Source: Stenotrophomonas rhizophila
GTDB lineage: Bacteria; Pseudomonadota; Gammaproteobacteria; Xanthomonadales; Xanthomonadaceae
Length of the DNA stretch: 64,000 bases
Direction: 5' to 3'
NCBI RefSeq assembly: GCF_020857975.1
Contig: NZ_JACWUO010000021.1
Span: forward strand, 1 to 64,000
Both the position numbers and the translations under genes were made by a program. Numbering within the stretch: position 1 is the first letter of the stretch; the number at the start of each line of letters is the position of its first letter. This document shows positions 27,010 through 35,708 of this stretch, in pieces. The notes beneath the pieces are model-generated. The model saw only the letters and a program-made list of their open reading frames with translations, ran no database searches and was not told the origin of the DNA.

Positions 27010-28215
27010 ATGACCCGACGACACGATATCGACGCCCTGCGCGTGTTCGCCTTCGCCCTGCTCATCCTCTACCACCTGGGCATGGCCTACGTGGACGGAT
27101 GGGGGTTCCACCTCAAGAGCGTGCACACCACCGCCGGCCTGCAGTGGCCGATGCGCCTGGTCAACGGTTGGCGCATGTCGCTGCTGTTCCTGATCTCCGG
27201 CGTTGCCATCGCCCTGCTCGGGCCAGGCCTGCGCCGCGGCCGCTTCGCGCTGATGCGCAGTTGGCGGTTGCTGCTGCCCCTGCTGTTCGGCATGTTCGTG
27301 GTGGTTCCCATCCAACCGTACTGCGAAGCGGTCAGCAATGGGCACGCCGGGCCGGGGTTCTGGTCGTTCCTGCTGCGCTACTGGCAGGTGCAGCCATGGC
27401 CGCAGGGCAGCTTTGCTGGCGCGGAATTCGGCATCACCTGGAACCACCTGTGGTATCTGGCCTACCTGTGGTGCTACAGCATGCTTCTGATCGTGGCCAA
27501 GCCGCTGCTCGATGCCGCGCCGATGCGCAGGGCCACCGGCCGCCTGGCCCGGGCACCAGCCTGGGTGCTGATCGGCCTGCCGGCAGCGGTGCTGCTGCTC
27601 TGGCTGGCCTGGCTTGCTCCCACCCACCCGGCCACCAACACGCTGGTCAACGACCGGTACCAGCATGCCAAGTACCTCACCGTGTTCCTGATCGGCTACC
27701 TGCTCGGGCGCGAGCCGGCATTCTGGGAGCGCGTGATGCGCCTGCGCTGGACCAGCCTGGTTGCCGTGCTTGCGGCGGTCAGCTGGTATTTCCTGCTGGA
27801 AGCACTGGGCGCATGGCTGCCTGCCGACTCGCGCCTGCGCACGTGGCCCGAACCGTTCTGGGAGCTGCAGTCGAAGTTCTGCGAAATGCTCTACGTGTGG
27901 GGCATGCTGCTGGCCCTGCTGGGCTGGGCCAGGCGCTACCTGGACCGCCCCTTCCACTGGCTGCCGTACTGCACCGAGGCGGTCTTCCCCTGGTACATCC
28001 TGCACCAGAGCCTGTTGATCGCCGCGCTGTTCTGGCTCAAACCGCTGCAGTTGGGCCCGGTGTGGGAACCGCTGCTGGTACTGATCGCCACGGTGGCCGG
28101 CTGCCTGCTGCTGCACGAATACCTGATCCGCCGCGTGCGCTGGTTGCGTCCCTTGTTCGGGCTGAAGGCGGCCACTGGCGTTCGCCCTTCCCGCCACCGC
28201 ATCGGTACGGGATGA
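27010..28215 (+). CDS. Membrane acyltransferase family 3 (OpgC-like)
   Basis: Integral-membrane acyltransferase that probably decorates a carbohydrate or lipid with an acyl group. The 401-aa protein has about ten hydrophobic segments and opens RRHDIDALRVFAFALLILYH, the family start with the conserved R/D-x2-R and the membrane His. Another conserved motif is FLISGVAIAL. The ATG at 27010 is taken because it precedes this motif; the 113 upstream codons are noise. Related proteins include OpgC/MdoC, which succinylate periplasmic glucans. No opgGH genes are nearby, so the substrate is unknown. Confidence 0.85.
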   Translation: MTRRHDIDALRVFAFALLILYHLGMAYVDGWGFHLKSVHTTAGLQWPMRLVNGWRMSLLFLISGVAIALLGPGLRRGRFALMRSWRLLLPLLFGMFVVVPIQPYCEAVSNGHAGPGFWSFLLRYWQVQPWPQGSFAGAEFGITWNHLWYLAYLWCYSMLLIVAKPLLDAAPMRRATGRLARAPAWVLIGLPAAVLLLWLAWLAPTHPATNTLVNDRYQHAKYLTVFLIGYLLGREPAFWERVMRLRWTSLVAVLAAVSWYFLLEALGAWLPADSRLRTWPEPFWELQSKFCEMLYVWGMLLALLGWARRYLDRPFHWLPYCTEAVFPWYILHQSLLIAALFWLKPLQLGPVWEPLLVLIATVAGCLLLHEYLIRRVRWLRPLFGLKAATGVRPSRHRIGTG

Positions 28216-28498
28216 GGCGCACAGGTTCGGGGGAGGAAAGCGATAGGCGGGCTTGCGACCTGCCAAGCCCCACCCTCTGTGGGTGGACAGCAGGACGGGG
28301 GGCAACGGGCAGTGCCGGTCTGGAACGAAACTGCCATTCGCGCGCCGCCGGCCGCCCGCGGGTGGACCAGCGTTCCAATACCGATGTGCTGCTGGTTGGG
28401 CACTTCCATCAGGGCTACGAGACTTGTGTCACATATCGACGTAACGGTTTCTCATAAGCTCGTGCTGCCCATCCGGGCTGACAACAGCGGAGACAAGC

Positions 28499-28699
28499 AT
28501 GAAAAGGACGATTCGGCTTTCTATTGCAGCGTTGATTTCCACCTTGGCACTTGGTTCTATCGCCAGTGCCGACCCGATCTACTGCAACGCCGGTCGGGTT
28601 GAGTGTAACCGGGTGTATACCGCGTGCATCGCCGAAGGGCACAGCGTTCCGGTATGCGTGCAACTGCGCGACGAGTGCTATCTGGACTTCTGCCAGTAA
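28499..28699 (+). CDS. Small Cys-rich secreted peptide
   Basis: A 66-residue precursor with a Sec signal (MKRTIRLSIAALISTLALGS, cleavage near ASA/D). The mature part of about 42 residues has six cysteines at 29, 36, 43, 53, 60 and 65, spaced x6, x6, x9, x6, x4, suggesting a small disulfide-linked helical fold. GGAGA lies 6 nt before the ATG and a strong terminator follows the stop, so it looks like a genuine monocistronic gene. I recognise no family. It could be a secreted effector, inhibitor or copper/redox peptide; the sequence does not decide. Confidence 0.75.
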   Translation: MKRTIRLSIAALISTLALGSIASADPIYCNAGRVECNRVYTACIAEGHSVPVCVQLRDECYLDFCQ

Positions 28700-28717
28700 C
28701 TCCTGGACACCAGGGTC

Positions 28718-28745
28718 GGCTGGCGGCGAGTTCCCGCCGCCAGCC
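28718..28745 (+). terminator. Hairpin terminator after the Cys-rich peptide gene
   Basis: GGCTGGCGGCG / CGCCGCCAGCC, a perfect 11-bp stem with a six-nt loop, begins 18 bp past the stop codon. The T-tail (TTGAAAC) is weak. Confidence 0.65.
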
Positions 28746-28768
28746 TTGAAACTTCGCTACTTCGTTCG

Positions 28769-28957
28769 TCAGAACGCCTTGATGGCCCAATCGCCCTCAT
28801 TCTTCCCGGGCTTGGCGCGCACGACCAAGCAACGGAACAGGTTGTTGGTCCGCGCTGATCTTGACCTTGACTTGGTTGGCGTCGCCCACCCATATCCGCT
28901 GACCTCATGCAGTGAAGCGGCATTGCGGAGCCGTACGGATATTGCGGAGCGGGCCAC
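28769..28957 (-). pseudogene. Possible gene remnant beside tRNA-Gly
   Basis: A 62-codon frame from a GTG just 23 nt past the 3' end of the tRNA. Only its C-terminal half (NNLFRCLVVRAKPGKNEGDW and on to AIKAF) looks protein-like; the first half does not. It may be the tail of a decayed gene. Low confidence; no family recognised. Confidence 0.2.
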
Positions 28958-28980
28958 TTCCCTGAAACCGCTATGGGATA

Positions 28981-29054
28981 TGGAGCGGGTGAAGGGAATC
29001 GAACCCTCGTCAGTAGCTTGGGAAGCTACAGCTCTACCATTGAGCTACACCCGC
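28981..29054 (-). tRNA. tRNA-Gly (anticodon CCC)
   Basis: Reads on the minus strand as a complete cloverleaf: acceptor GCGGGTG/CACCCGC, D arm GCTC/GAGC, anticodon stem GTAGC/GCTAC with loop TTCCCAA (anticodon CCC), T arm GAGGG-TTCGATT-CCCTT, discriminator T and encoded CCA. No introns or mismatches. Confidence 0.95.
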
Positions 29055-29092
29055 ATGGTGCCGGGCAAGTTTATGCGGCGCGGCGGTCAAAA

Positions 29093-29124
29093 GGCAACGG
29101 GCGGCACCTGGCCGCCCGTTGCAT
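29093..29124 (-). terminator. Rho-independent terminator of the autotransporter gene
   Basis: On the minus strand CAACGGGCGGCC-AGGT-GCCGCCCGTTG is followed by CCTTTT, about 55 bp past the esterase stop and before the tRNA promoter region. Confidence 0.8.
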
Positions 29125-29178
29125 CAGGCTTTCGCCTGCCGTGCGCGGCGCCCCGGGCGGGGCGCTGCGCGCGGTGGA

Positions 29179-31008
29179 TCAGAAGCTGCCGCTGAAGCTG
29201 GCAAACAGCGACACGTCGCGGGCACGCTTCTGCGCGGTGGTGGTGCTCATGCCGATGTTGCTGTTCAGGCCCCACAGGTTCAGGCGCGCACCCAGTACGG
29301 CGGTGGCGTAGTTTTTGTCGAACTCCAGGCCCGGCACCTTGTACATGCCCACGTCCGGCATGCTCTGCAGCCAGGCGCTGGCCTGCTGGCCGTCCTCGAA
29401 CTCGTGGTCGTAGGTGACCTGCACGTACGGCTTGATGCTGCCGCCGTCGAAGCGCGCCTGCCAGCCGACGCGGCCGACGGTGGAATCCACATCCTGGCTG
29501 GCATAGCCCAGCGCGGTGGCGCTGGCGTTGCTTTCGGCGTAACCGTCCAGCTTGACCTTCTGCCAGATCACCGCGGCGACCGGACCGTGGCGGAAACCGC
29601 CTTCGGTGCCGAACTCGTAGCCGGCGTTCAACGCGGCGGTAAGGTTGCTGCCTTCGGGCGAACCGGTGTGCTCGCGGGTGGCCGGGCCGAGCTGGACCTT
29701 GCGGGTCACGTCATAGTCCAGCCAGCTGTAGCTGACCTGGCCGTTGACCCAGGCGCGCTCGCCATACCAGCCGGCGAACAGGCCCAGGGTGGTGTCGGAC
29801 TGGGTGAAATCGCCCTTGCTGTTGCCGAAATCGGCATCCATGCGGCCATAGCCGGCAAAGCCGCCGGCGACCATGCCGTCGCGCGCCCAATCCACGCCGA
29901 ACAGGCCGGCCGGGGCCATGCCGTCGTACAGGTCGGCATGGGCGTAACGCTGCATGTCGCCACGCAGGCTGCCCCACCAGCTCAGGCCATCGGCCGGGCG
30001 GCCGGCCAGGTGCCAGCTGACCTGGTCGGCGCGCGAACGGCCGACGGTCTGCGCCGAATGGGTCAGGATCTGCTGGTTGCGCGGGGCTTCCAGGATCGAC
30101 AGGGTGTACTGGCCCAGCATTTCATGGGTGGCGCTGGTGGGGTGCACGCCGTCGGCGAAGACGTAGCTGTTGGCGGCGTTGGGGGTCACATAGCTGAGCG
30201 GGCTGCAGGTCAGCGAGCTGGCGTCGGTGCAGGCCGGGCTGGTGACGTTGGTGAAGCCATAGGTACCGGGGCTGGCGACGATTTCCTGCAGGATGTGGAA
30301 GGTATCGACCGGGATCACCTGCAGGCCGGCGGCCTTCAGGCCGCCGAACAGCGCATCGTTGTAGGCCTTGGCCAACGCGGTGCCGGCGGCCATCGCCGCC
30401 GGGCCGCCGGCGCGGGCGCCCGGGGTCAGGCCGATGTCGGGAATGGTCGGTACTACCACGTACTGCGCGCCGGCGCCCTTGAGGGTGGCCACGATGCCGA
30501 CCTGGTCGGTGACCGCGCCGACCAGGGTGGCCTGCAGCGGCGCGCCACGCTGGATCGCGAACAGATCGTTGGCGCCGCCCCACACGCTGTACAGCGCGTT
30601 GGCGTCGGCCTTGCCGCCGTTGGCTGCCAGGTACTGCGCGGTCTGGGTCTTCATCGAGTAGACCGGCACTGCCGGCAGGCGCGGGTCCAGCACCAGGCTG
30701 GTGTCCACGCCGACGCGGGCGCCGCCGATGGCGTAGTTGTCACCGCCCTGGCCGTTGCCGTTCGCCGCTCCGTTGACGCCGTAGTAGTGGGCCACGTGCT
30801 GGGCCCAGGTCCAGCCCGGGTTGGTGGTGAACTGGCCGATCACCGGGCGCGAGGCGGCCGGCAGCAGCGGACGGAAGTAACCGGCATCGCTGACGCTGTC
30901 GCCGATGACCACGGACTTGGAATAAGGCGATTGCGCCATGGCCGGCGCGGCGGCCAGGGCGATGGCGACGGCCATCAGGGAACGCAGCGGTCGCTTGCTG
31001 ATCTGCAT
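29179..31008 (-). CDS. GDSL-type autotransporter esterase (EstA-like)
   Basis: Outer-membrane-anchored lipase/esterase of 609 aa. A signal peptide (cleavage after AMA) is followed by an SGNH hydrolase passenger. Block I reads VVIGDSVSDAG, with nucleophile Ser38 and Val in the usual Leu place. Block II Gly is in YAIGGARV and block III is GGANDLF. The Asp/His pair is in FADGVHPTSATH. The last 270 or so residues form an autotransporter beta-barrel ending in Phe (SFSGSF). The ATG at 31008 has AAGGAG well spaced. EstA proteins of this type affect lipid hydrolysis, rhamnolipid production or motility in relatives. Confidence 0.9.
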   Translation of the reverse strand: MQISKRPLRSLMAVAIALAAAPAMAQSPYSKSVVIGDSVSDAGYFRPLLPAASRPVIGQFTTNPGWTWAQHVAHYYGVNGAANGNGQGGDNYAIGGARVGVDTSLVLDPRLPAVPVYSMKTQTAQYLAANGGKADANALYSVWGGANDLFAIQRGAPLQATLVGAVTDQVGIVATLKGAGAQYVVVPTIPDIGLTPGARAGGPAAMAAGTALAKAYNDALFGGLKAAGLQVIPVDTFHILQEIVASPGTYGFTNVTSPACTDASSLTCSPLSYVTPNAANSYVFADGVHPTSATHEMLGQYTLSILEAPRNQQILTHSAQTVGRSRADQVSWHLAGRPADGLSWWGSLRGDMQRYAHADLYDGMAPAGLFGVDWARDGMVAGGFAGYGRMDADFGNSKGDFTQSDTTLGLFAGWYGERAWVNGQVSYSWLDYDVTRKVQLGPATREHTGSPEGSNLTAALNAGYEFGTEGGFRHGPVAAVIWQKVKLDGYAESNASATALGYASQDVDSTVGRVGWQARFDGGSIKPYVQVTYDHEFEDGQQASAWLQSMPDVGMYKVPGLEFDKNYATAVLGARLNLWGLNSNIGMSTTTAQKRARDVSLFASFSGSF

Positions 31009-31207
31009 GTAAAGCTCCTTGGGAAGGGGGACGGCCGACGTACGCCGGCGCACGGTGCCATGGTTTCACTGGCCCCGGGCCAATTCACGCTGCGCTGCGG
31101 CATGAACTCCGACACGAACGGCGCCGGCCCTGTCGCACCGGGCCCGGCAGGTGATCCAGGGGGCTCCAAGGGTACGCAGCGCAGCAGCATTCAGGGACAA
31201 TGGCGAC

Positions 31208-31408
31208 ATGAACATCGTGCTCAACGGCGACACCCGCCAGCTTCCGCAAAGCGCCACCGTCCACGACCTGTTGCTGCAGGAGCAGTTGCTCGAGCGCCGG
31301 GTCGCGGTGGAGGTCAATGGCCAGATCATCACCCGCAGCCAGCATGCCACCCACCCGCTGCGCGACGGCGACGTGGTCGAGATCGTGCACGCGCTGGGTG
31401 GCGGCTGA
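31208..31408 (+). CDS. thiS: Sulfur-carrier protein ThiS
   Basis: Ubiquitin-like sulfur carrier for the thiazole moiety of thiamine. The 66-aa protein starts MNIVLNGDTRQLP and ends ALGGG, with the C-terminal Gly-Gly that is adenylated and thiocarboxylated. thiG follows 186 bp downstream on the same strand. No TPP riboswitch motif is seen upstream. Confidence 0.93.
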   Translation: MNIVLNGDTRQLPQSATVHDLLLQEQLLERRVAVEVNGQIITRSQHATHPLRDGDVVEIVHALGGG

Positions 31409-31581
31409 CATCGCGCCGGTCCTGCCGGGTGTGCGTCGCGCCATCGGCGCAACCGCCGCAGCGGTGCCGGTGGCCAGAGCCGTGGGTGGCCGGGTTTCCC
31501 GCGCCCACGGCAGCGTGCGCATGGCACTGGCAGCGCGACGGCGGCCTGCGCGAACGCGCAGCACCGTGACGCGCGATAGGC

Positions 31582-31587
31582 GATAAT
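31582..31587 (+). promoter_or_regulatory. Candidate -10 box of thiG
   Basis: GATAAT ends 7 nt before the thiG ATG. There is no Shine-Dalgarno sequence and no clear -35 box. It could drive a leaderless thiG-trmB transcript in addition to readthrough from thiS. Confidence 0.3.
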
Positions 31588-31594
31588 TCCGCCC

Positions 31595-32389
31595 ATGAAT
31601 GCACATGCCCCCACTGATTCGCTGGTGATCGCCGGCAAGACTTACGATTCCCGGCTGTTGACCGGGACCGGCAAGTTCAAGGACCTGGAAGAAACCCGCC
31701 TGGCCACCGAAGCGGCCGGGGCCCGGATCGTCACCGTGGCGATCCGCCGCACGAACATCGGGCAGAACCCGGGCGAGCCGAACCTGCTGGACGTGTTGCC
31801 GCCGGACCGCTACACCATCCTGCCCAATACCGCCGGCTGCTACACCGCCGACGATGCGGTGCGCACCTGCCGGCTGGCCCGCGAGCTGCTGGACGGGCAC
31901 AACCTGACCAAGCTGGAAGTGCTGGGCGACCGGAAGACCCTGTACCCGGACGTGGTGCAGACCCTCAAGGCCGCCGAACAGCTGGTCAAGGACGGTTTCG
32001 AGGTGATGGTCTATACCTCCGACGACCCGATCCTGGCCAAGCGCCTGGAGGAGATCGGCTGCGTGGCGGTGATGCCGCTGGCCGCGCCGATCGGCTCGGG
32101 GCTGGGCATCCAGAACAAGTACAACCTGCTGCAGATCATCGAGGACGCCAAGGTGCCGATCATCGTCGACGCCGGCGTGGGCACTGCTTCCGATGCAGCC
32201 ATCGCGATGGAACTGGGCTGCGACGGCGTACTGATGAATACCGCCATCGCCGGCGCGCGCAACCCCGTGCTGATGGCCAGCGCGATGCGCAAGGCCGTGG
32301 AAGCGGGCCGCGAAGCCTTCCTGGCCGGGCGCATTCCGCGCAAACGCTATGCCAGTGCGTCCTCGCCGGTGGACGGGTTGATCGGCTGA
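31595..32389 (+). CDS. thiG: Thiazole synthase
   Basis: Forms the thiazole phosphate ring of thiamine from deoxyxylulose 5-phosphate, dehydroglycine and ThiS thiocarboxylate. The 264-aa TIM-barrel has the Schiff-base Lys in the LEVLGD segment and the phosphate-binding Gly motifs APIGSGLGI and DAGVGTASDA. Length is normal. Its TGA overlaps the trmB ATG by one base. Confidence 0.95.
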   Translation: MNAHAPTDSLVIAGKTYDSRLLTGTGKFKDLEETRLATEAAGARIVTVAIRRTNIGQNPGEPNLLDVLPPDRYTILPNTAGCYTADDAVRTCRLARELLDGHNLTKLEVLGDRKTLYPDVVQTLKAAEQLVKDGFEVMVYTSDDPILAKRLEEIGCVAVMPLAAPIGSGLGIQNKYNLLQIIEDAKVPIIVDAGVGTASDAAIAMELGCDGVLMNTAIAGARNPVLMASAMRKAVEAGREAFLAGRIPRKRYASASSPVDGLIG

Positions 32390-33123
32390 TGACCAATCCC
32401 TTCGACAGCGCCGGCGCCAAGGCCCCGGCCAAGCCGTTCACCATCACCGAAGGCCGCCGCGAGGTGCGCAGCTTCGTGCTGCGCCAGGGCCGCTTCACCC
32501 CCGCCCAGCAGCGCGCGTTCGACGACCGCTGGCCGCGCTTCGGCCTGGATTTCACCGGGCAGCGGCGCGACCTGGACGCCACCTTCGGGCGCACCGCGCC
32601 CAAGGTGCTGGAAATCGGCTTCGGCAACGGGGCCGCGCTGCGCTTTGCCGCCCAGCACGATCCCGGCCGCGACTATATCGGCATCGAAGTGCACGCCCCG
32701 GGCGTGGGCCGCCTGCTCAATGCGCTGGCCGACGACAATGCCGACCACGTGCGCCTGTACCACCACGACGCGGTGGAAGTACTGGAGCAGGAAATCGCCG
32801 ATGGCGCGCTGGACGAAGTGCGCATCTACTTTCCCGATCCGTGGCACAAGAAGCGCCACAACAAGCGCCGCCTGATCCAGCCCGGCTTTGCCGAGCTGCT
32901 GGTGCGCAAGCTGCGCGTCGGTGGCCGCCTGCACTGCGCCACCGATTGGGAAGATTATGCCGAGCAGATGTGGGAGGTGCTCGACGCCACCGCCGGGTTG
33001 AGCAACCGCGCCGGTCCGCGCGGCCAGGTGGAACGCCCGGCGTGGCGCCCGCAGACCCACTTCGAAACCCGTGGCCAGAAGCTCGGCCATGGCGTGTGGG
33101 ACCTGTTGTACGACCGTACCTGA
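32389..33123 (+). CDS. trmB: tRNA (guanine-N7)-methyltransferase
   Basis: Makes m7G46 in the tRNA variable loop. The 244-aa protein has the SAM site LEIGFGNGAAL, IGIEVHAPGVG and the family signature YFPDPWHKKRHNKRRL. Translation is coupled to thiG through the TGATG overlap. Gene order thiS-thiG-trmB is common in gammaproteobacteria. Confidence 0.95.
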   Translation: MTNPFDSAGAKAPAKPFTITEGRREVRSFVLRQGRFTPAQQRAFDDRWPRFGLDFTGQRRDLDATFGRTAPKVLEIGFGNGAALRFAAQHDPGRDYIGIEVHAPGVGRLLNALADDNADHVRLYHHDAVEVLEQEIADGALDEVRIYFPDPWHKKRHNKRRLIQPGFAELLVRKLRVGGRLHCATDWEDYAEQMWEVLDATAGLSNRAGPRGQVERPAWRPQTHFETRGQKLGHGVWDLLYDRT

Positions 33124-33150
33124 TCCCTTACCAAGGAACCGCGCCACCCC

Positions 33151-34998
33151 ATGGATACCGCGCTGACGCTGACCACCGATATGAAGCTCGTGCTCGGGCT
33201 GGTCGGCTTCACGATGGCGATGTTCCTGTTCGAGCGCATCCGCGCCGACGTGGTGGCGCTGGTGGTGCTGGTGGTGCTGGGCGTGACCGGGTTGATCGCC
33301 CCGGAAGAAATCTTCGGCGGCTTCTCGGGCAACGCGGTGATGAGCATCATCGCCACCACCATCCTCGGCGCGGGCCTGGACCGCACCGGGGCGTTGAACC
33401 GGCTGGCGGCCTGGCTGCTGCGGCGCGGGCATGGGGTGGAAACCCGCCTGCTGATGATGACCACCGCGATCGCCGGCCTGAATTCCTCGTTCATGCAGAA
33501 CCCGTCGGTGATGGCGCTGTACCTGCCGGTGGCCTCGCGGCTGGCCGCGCGCACCGGGCTTACCCTGCAGCGGCTGCTGCTGCCGATCGCCGCGGCGATC
33601 GTGATGGGCGGCGCGCTGACCATGGTCGGCAATTCGCCGCTGATCCTGTTGAACGATCTGCTGGCCTCGGCCAACAACAACCTGCCCTCGGGCCTGGCCA
33701 CGATCGAGCCGCTGCGCATGTTCGCGCCGCTGCCGATCGGCCTGGCGCTGCTGGCTGCCTCCCTGCTGTACTTCCGCTACTTCGGCGACCGCAAACTGGT
33801 CGAAGAAGAAACCCTGGCCAACGACGGGGTCACCCCGGCGCGCACCGAGAGCTACTTCGCCAAGACCTACGGCATCGAAGGCGATGTCTTCGAACTGGTG
33901 GTCAGCGCCGAGAGCCCGCTGGTCGGGATGACCCTGGGCGAGGCCGAGAACGTGCACGATGCGCCGCTGCTGCTGGCCCTGAAGACCGGCAACGATACCC
34001 GGCTGGCGCCGCCGGCGGAGATGCGCATCTGGGTGGGCAGCGTGCTCGGGGTGATGGGCGCGCGCCAGCAGGTCAGCGATTTCGCGCAGAACCAGTTCCT
34101 GCGCATGTCCTCGCGGCTGAAGCACCTGGGCGACCTGTTCAACCCCAGCCGCGCCGGCATTTCCGAGGCGGTGGTGCCGCCGACCTCGGACGTGATCGGC
34201 AAGACCGCATCCGAACTGCGCCTGCGCAAGCAGCGCGGCATCAGCCTGCTGGCGATCAACCGCGACAAGCAGGTGATCCGCGAGGACGTGCGCAACGTGG
34301 CGCTGCGCGCCGGCGACATGCTGGTGTTCCACAGCATCTGGACCGACCTGGCGCAGGCGGCCAAGAGCCGTGACTTCGTGGTGGTCACCGACTACCCCAA
34401 GGGCGAGCAGCGCCCGCACAAGTTCAAGATCGCGATGAGCATCTTCGCCATCACCATCCTGATCGCGCTGACCTCCAAGCTGCCGGTGGCGCTGACCCTG
34501 ATGACCGGCGTGGCCGGCATGCTGCTCACCGGGGTGCTGCGCATGGACGAGGCGTATGCATCGATCAACTGGAAGACCATCTTCATGATGGCCGGGCTGA
34601 TTCCGCTGGGCTGGGCGATGGACAGCAGCGGTGCGGCGGCCTGGGTGGCCGGGCACACCATCGACCGCCTGCCCACCGGCATTCCGGTGTGGGTGCTGGA
34701 GATCGCGCTGGCGCTGCTGACCACGGTCTTCTCGCTGGTGATCAGCCACGTCGGGGCGACCATCGTGATGGTGCCGATCGCGGTCAACCTGGCCCTGGCG
34801 GTGGGCGGCAACCCGACCGCGTTCGCGCTGATCGTGGCCTTGTCGGCGTCCAACAACCTGATGACCGCGTCCAACCCGGTGATCTCGATGATCACCGGCC
34901 CGGCCAACTACACCCCGCGCGAACTGTGGCGGGTGGGCGCGCCGCTGTCGCTGGTCTACACCGCCGTGGTGGTGTTGATGATCAACCTGATGTTCTGA
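33151..34998 (+). CDS. SLC13-type permease with two RCK_C domains
   Basis: Sodium-coupled anion transporter of the DASS/ArsB-NhaD superfamily, inner membrane, 615 aa. Two membrane halves (about 10-215 and 430-615) flank a cytoplasmic insert of some 200 residues that contains two TrkA-C/RCK_C regulatory domains. The anion-site helix hairpins are recognisable: GNAVMSII, NSPLILLNDL and SASNNLMTASNPV. Substrate could be sulfate, a dicarboxylate or another anion; the sequence does not say. AAGGA lies 13 nt before the ATG. Single gene. Confidence 0.88.
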   Translation: MDTALTLTTDMKLVLGLVGFTMAMFLFERIRADVVALVVLVVLGVTGLIAPEEIFGGFSGNAVMSIIATTILGAGLDRTGALNRLAAWLLRRGHGVETRLLMMTTAIAGLNSSFMQNPSVMALYLPVASRLAARTGLTLQRLLLPIAAAIVMGGALTMVGNSPLILLNDLLASANNNLPSGLATIEPLRMFAPLPIGLALLAASLLYFRYFGDRKLVEEETLANDGVTPARTESYFAKTYGIEGDVFELVVSAESPLVGMTLGEAENVHDAPLLLALKTGNDTRLAPPAEMRIWVGSVLGVMGARQQVSDFAQNQFLRMSSRLKHLGDLFNPSRAGISEAVVPPTSDVIGKTASELRLRKQRGISLLAINRDKQVIREDVRNVALRAGDMLVFHSIWTDLAQAAKSRDFVVVTDYPKGEQRPHKFKIAMSIFAITILIALTSKLPVALTLMTGVAGMLLTGVLRMDEAYASINWKTIFMMAGLIPLGWAMDSSGAAAWVAGHTIDRLPTGIPVWVLEIALALLTTVFSLVISHVGATIVMVPIAVNLALAVGGNPTAFALIVALSASNNLMTASNPVISMITGPANYTPRELWRVGAPLSLVYTAVVVLMINLMF

Positions 34999-35035
34999 GG
35001 CGACGGAACCGTCCATAGCGAACCTGCAATGAACG

Positions 35036-35058
35036 GTAGTGCCGGCCGCTGGCCGGAT
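35036..35058. repeat. SMAG-type REP, left flank of composite repeat
   Basis: GTAGTGCCGGCCGCTGGCCGG, nearly identical to the units at 1781 and 37474. It faces the inverted unit at 35298-35320 across the composite repeat. Confidence 0.85.
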
Positions 35059-35092
35059 CCTCATGAAGCCTAAACAGGATCAAGAGCTTTCG

Positions 35093-35255
35093 TGCCCCTT
35101 CGGGGCGCGAGTCACTTTCTTGCTCGTGCAAGAAAGTAACCAAAGAACACGCCCGCGCCTTCGTAACAGCGAATCTCCGTAGTGAAGAACGCGTCGCCAC
35201 GCGCCTATCTCCTGACGTATGCCGCTGCGATGCTCGGCTCGCTCCAAGGGGTCGG
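35093..35255. repeat. Composite dispersed repeat, copy 1
   Basis: Module A has a GCCCC-TTCG-GGGC hairpin and a perfect nine-bp hairpin CTTTCTTGC-TCGT-GCAAGAAAG, then AAGTAACCAAAGAACACGCC. Module B is ACGCGTCGCCACGCGCC. Module C is GCCGCTGCGATGCTCGGCTC followed by GCTCCAAGGGG. The same modules in the same order and orientation recur at 56620-56915 with a longer A-B spacer. Confidence 0.8.
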
Positions 35256-35297
35256 TGGATCAACATCAACATCATGAGCAACGGCAACGGCAACGAC

Positions 35298-35320
35298 AGC
35301 CGGCCAACGGCCGGCACTAC
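35298..35320. repeat. SMAG-type REP, inverted, right flank of composite repeat
   Basis: AGCCGGCCAACGGCCGGC followed by ACTAC: the inverse of the unit at 35036. Confidence 0.8.
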
Positions 35321-35351
35321 CGACCATGCATCTGGTGCAGAACCCCTTTAG

Positions 35352-35708
35352 TCAGGGGGCGGCATCCAGCCACACCTGCCCATCGCGCACCTGCAGCGGC
35401 ACCGCGCGCAGGCGGTCGCCCTTGCATGGGCCGGCCACGCAGTTGCCGTCATCCAGCGCGAACGAGGCACCATGCGCGGCGCAGACCAGGTGGCCCTCGC
35501 GGCTCTTGAGGAACTGCCCCGGCGCCCAGTCCAGCCGGCGCCCGGCATGCGGGCAGATGTTCAGCCAGCCACGTACCTGCCCGCCGTTGCGGTACAGCAC
35601 CACCGATTCGCTGTCGCCGTCCACGGTTGCTTCGACCTCGGCGAAACCCTGGTCGGCAATGGCCTCCAGCGCGATCAACGGGGCGGCAGCGGTATCGGAA
35701 ACGGACAT
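35352..35708 (-). CDS. Rieske [2Fe-2S] domain protein
   Basis: Small cytoplasmic ferredoxin-like protein of 118 aa. The cluster ligands are in CPHAGRRLDW and CAAHGASF (C-x-H ... C-x2-H). It resembles the ferredoxin subunits of dioxygenases and NirD, but no oxygenase or reductase gene lies nearby, so its partner is unknown. ATG 35708 or 35726 could be the start; neither has a good ribosome-binding site. Confidence 0.88.
   Translation of the reverse strand: MSVSDTAAAPLIALEAIADQGFAEVEATVDGDSESVVLYRNGGQVRGWLNICPHAGRRLDWAPGQFLKSREGHLVCAAHGASFALDDGNCVAGPCKGDRLRAVPLQVRDGQVWLDAAP

Larger units (their letters stand above)
34999..35351. other. Repeat-filled intergenic region
   Basis: A 353-bp gap between convergent genes filled with SMAG REPs and a composite dispersed repeat (listed separately). 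Frames here that look like small proteins are products of the repeat. Confidence 0.7.

Noticed and set aside
28981..29054. tRNA-Gly as integration site of a mobile island
   Set aside because: No integrase and no direct repeat of the tRNA 3' end noticed within the window; only a doubtful gene remnant lies next to it.
31010..31207. TPP riboswitch upstream of thiS
   Set aside because: I could not find the conserved CTGAGA and ACCTGATC elements in this region.
32347..35064. A 905-codon minus-strand frame over trmB and the SLC13 permease
   Set aside because: Both plus-strand genes have clear motifs and coupled starts; the antisense frame is Gln/His/Arg-rich noise.
35085..35317. Small protein-like frame containing LVTFLHEQESDSRPEGA, seen also at about 56.64 kb
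   Set aside because: It is the translation of the composite repeat. The identity between copies is at the DNA level, with hairpins, and the frames diverge outside the repeat.
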